Shown: piece by piece, positions 63,030 through 64,000 of the stretch
Numbering within the stretch: the first letter of the stretch is position 1
Layout: the number at the start of each line of letters is the position of its first letter
Assembly: GCA_030770545.1 (NCBI GenBank)
Contig: CM061102.1
Location: 9,723,501 to 9,787,500 of the forward strand
DNA length: 64,000 nt
Direction: 5' to 3'
DNA from: Macropodus opercularis
Taxonomy: Eukaryota > Chordata > Actinopteri > Anabantiformes > Osphronemidae
The notes under the pieces: model-generated
Databases searched by the model: none
Seen by the model: the letters and a program-made list of their open reading frames with translations, nothing else
What the model was told of the DNA's origin: nothing
Program-made: the position numbers and the translations under genes

Positions 63030-63764
63030 TTCCCTCCGTGGCGCCTCGCTACTGCGGGTTTCGCTGCGTGGTCCACATTTGTTGAAAGACAAGACGTCGT
63101 CGCGGCAGAGCGTGTTGGGCGACGGAGTCCCGGCAGTCGAAGTTTTCAGGCGAGCACAACACAGCGAGACATCAGCGATGACGATCAGGAAACGGGCCGG
63201 TGGGCGGCGAGAGGGAGGCGCAGGTGCAGACGCCTCCTCCCTCTGACCTGCTGCTTAAAGATGGACACAAGAGAAACCGACCCGCCCAAAACCCACCGCA
63301 CAAACTGCCTGATGAGTCTTGCTGCTAAATGGGCAGGATGCTTTACTCATACACACTTAAACCCTGCTGGGCGTAAACGAGCTCTTTTAAATATCATGAA
63401 TGGCTAAACAACAGCGTGACATACTGTTTGAATGAACCACGTAAAGTTAGGTTTTCCTATGTAGGCCACTGTCTTGATGGTGTGATGTTAAGGGCCTTGT
63501 TTTCTTATTTATTAGCAGCTCAACTCTTTAATCCATGTAAGCTCTTGATGCTTTACTAAATCCATCCAATCTGTTGAGTGTCTATACTTAACAGCCCCAT
63601 TCAACAGATCTGGGTCAGTAGATGGTCTTGGGGCTGAACACTTGCTAATGTTACAGCGGAAACAGTTCAGCACAGCTTTAAAGAGTTATATAGTTTGAGC
63701 TGGAGGTTTAGTTGAGCGTCGTTGTGTCTTGCTGAGGTGGAATAAAGCGAAAAGCTGAAGGGAA
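63030..63764. promoter_or_regulatory. Divergent region between the SLC6 gene and the terminal frame
   Basis: These 735 bases separate the SLC6 start codon (minus) from the next ATG (plus). The SLC6 side (62.8-63.25 kb) is the most CpG-rich stretch of the window, consistent with a CpG-island-like promoter. The long frames there on both strands reflect high GC, not genes. Confidence 0.5.
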
Positions 63765-64000
63765 ATGGAACTTAAAGACCAAGCGGAGCAAGACTGGAGC
63801 AGATACTACAGCAACCGGCCACCAGTGGAGTTTGATACAAACACAAACCACCATTTCCTCCACGGTGAACTAAAAAGCAGCTCTGCAAACCCGGAGAGCG
63901 ATTCAGATCGTTCCTGCCGCGTCTGGACTGAGGAGCCAAGAGTTCAGAGTTGCAACAGTTATTCGTTTGCTATGGATGCTAGAATAAGACTAGACAATCT
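63765..64000 (+). CDS. Start of an unidentified coding frame, cut by the window end
   Basis: From ATG 63765 (A at -3, G at +4, a strong start context) the frame stays open for 78 codons to the window edge. It begins MELKDQAEQDWSRYYSN and is hydrophilic and rich in Ser, Asp and Asn. I recognise no domain in this part. Codon choice looks coding, and the frame lies divergent to the SLC6 gene. It may be a first exon whose donor is beyond or near the edge. Confidence in a real gene is moderate; function is unknown. Confidence 0.45.
   Translation, partial: MELKDQAEQDWSRYYSNRPPVEFDTNTNHHFLHGELKSSSANPESDSDRSCRVWTEEPRVQSCNSYSFAMDARIRLDN

Noticed and set aside
62878..63407. Overlapping frames of 122 and 172 codons on the plus strand
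   Set aside because: They run antisense to SLC6 exon 1 and its CpG-rich promoter; the GC content removes stops. The minus-strand exon has clear splice and family support.

Overview
The window is vertebrate nuclear DNA, almost certainly from a ray-finned (teleost) fish. It carries multi-exon GT-AG genes with short introns, AT-rich intergenic DNA, teleost-style protein sequences and several simple repeats. Every protein-coding gene described here was read by joining exons whose splice phases close exactly; most are much longer than any single open frame. There are no prokaryotic operons, CRISPR arrays, integrated phage or recognisable tRNA/rRNA genes.

Layout. (1) 1-5351: no coding sequence found, probably 3' UTR and intergenic DNA. 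(2) 5352-10989, minus: slc25a14, a mitochondrial carrier in 8 exons. (3) 15386-16848, plus: a two-exon gpr119-type lipid receptor; SLC25A14 and GPR119 are also neighbours on human Xq26. (4) 18393-21681, plus: a six-exon NOD-like receptor with acidic N-terminus, pyrin domain and NACHT ATPase but no leucine-rich repeats. (5) 22682-23543, minus: a small secreted single-Ig protein, best explained as IL-18 binding protein (il18bp). (6) 24876-29749, minus: rnf121. (7) 30636-35588, plus: rrm1, 19 exons. (8) 36671-41441, minus: trpc2, intact. (9) 43565-55440, minus: rb1, 27 exons, with lpar6 (47320-48426, plus) inside intron 17. (10) 57677-63029, minus: an SLC6-family amino-acid transporter, 14 exons. 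(11) 63765-64000, plus: the start of an unidentified coding frame that runs off the window.

How the parts relate. il18bp beside rnf121 and lpar6 inside rb1 intron 17 reproduce arrangements known in mammals, which supports both ortholog calls. rnf121 and rrm1 are divergent across about 0.9 kb, and the rrm1 side carries E2F and inverted CCAAT motifs expected of an S-phase gene. rrm1 makes DNA precursors and rb1 restrains E2F, so two ends of the G1/S programme lie about 8 kb apart, probably by chance.

Most interesting region: 18.3-23.7 kb. A pyrin-NACHT protein of the kind that nucleates inflammasomes lies tail-to-tail, about 1 kb apart, with a gene for the secreted antagonist of IL-18, an inflammasome product. 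The receptor is preceded by short upstream ORFs; the antagonist has a TATA box and an NF-kB-like site. A functional link is inference. A second item is a possible small spliced gene (12433-12685, minus) between slc25a14 and gpr119.
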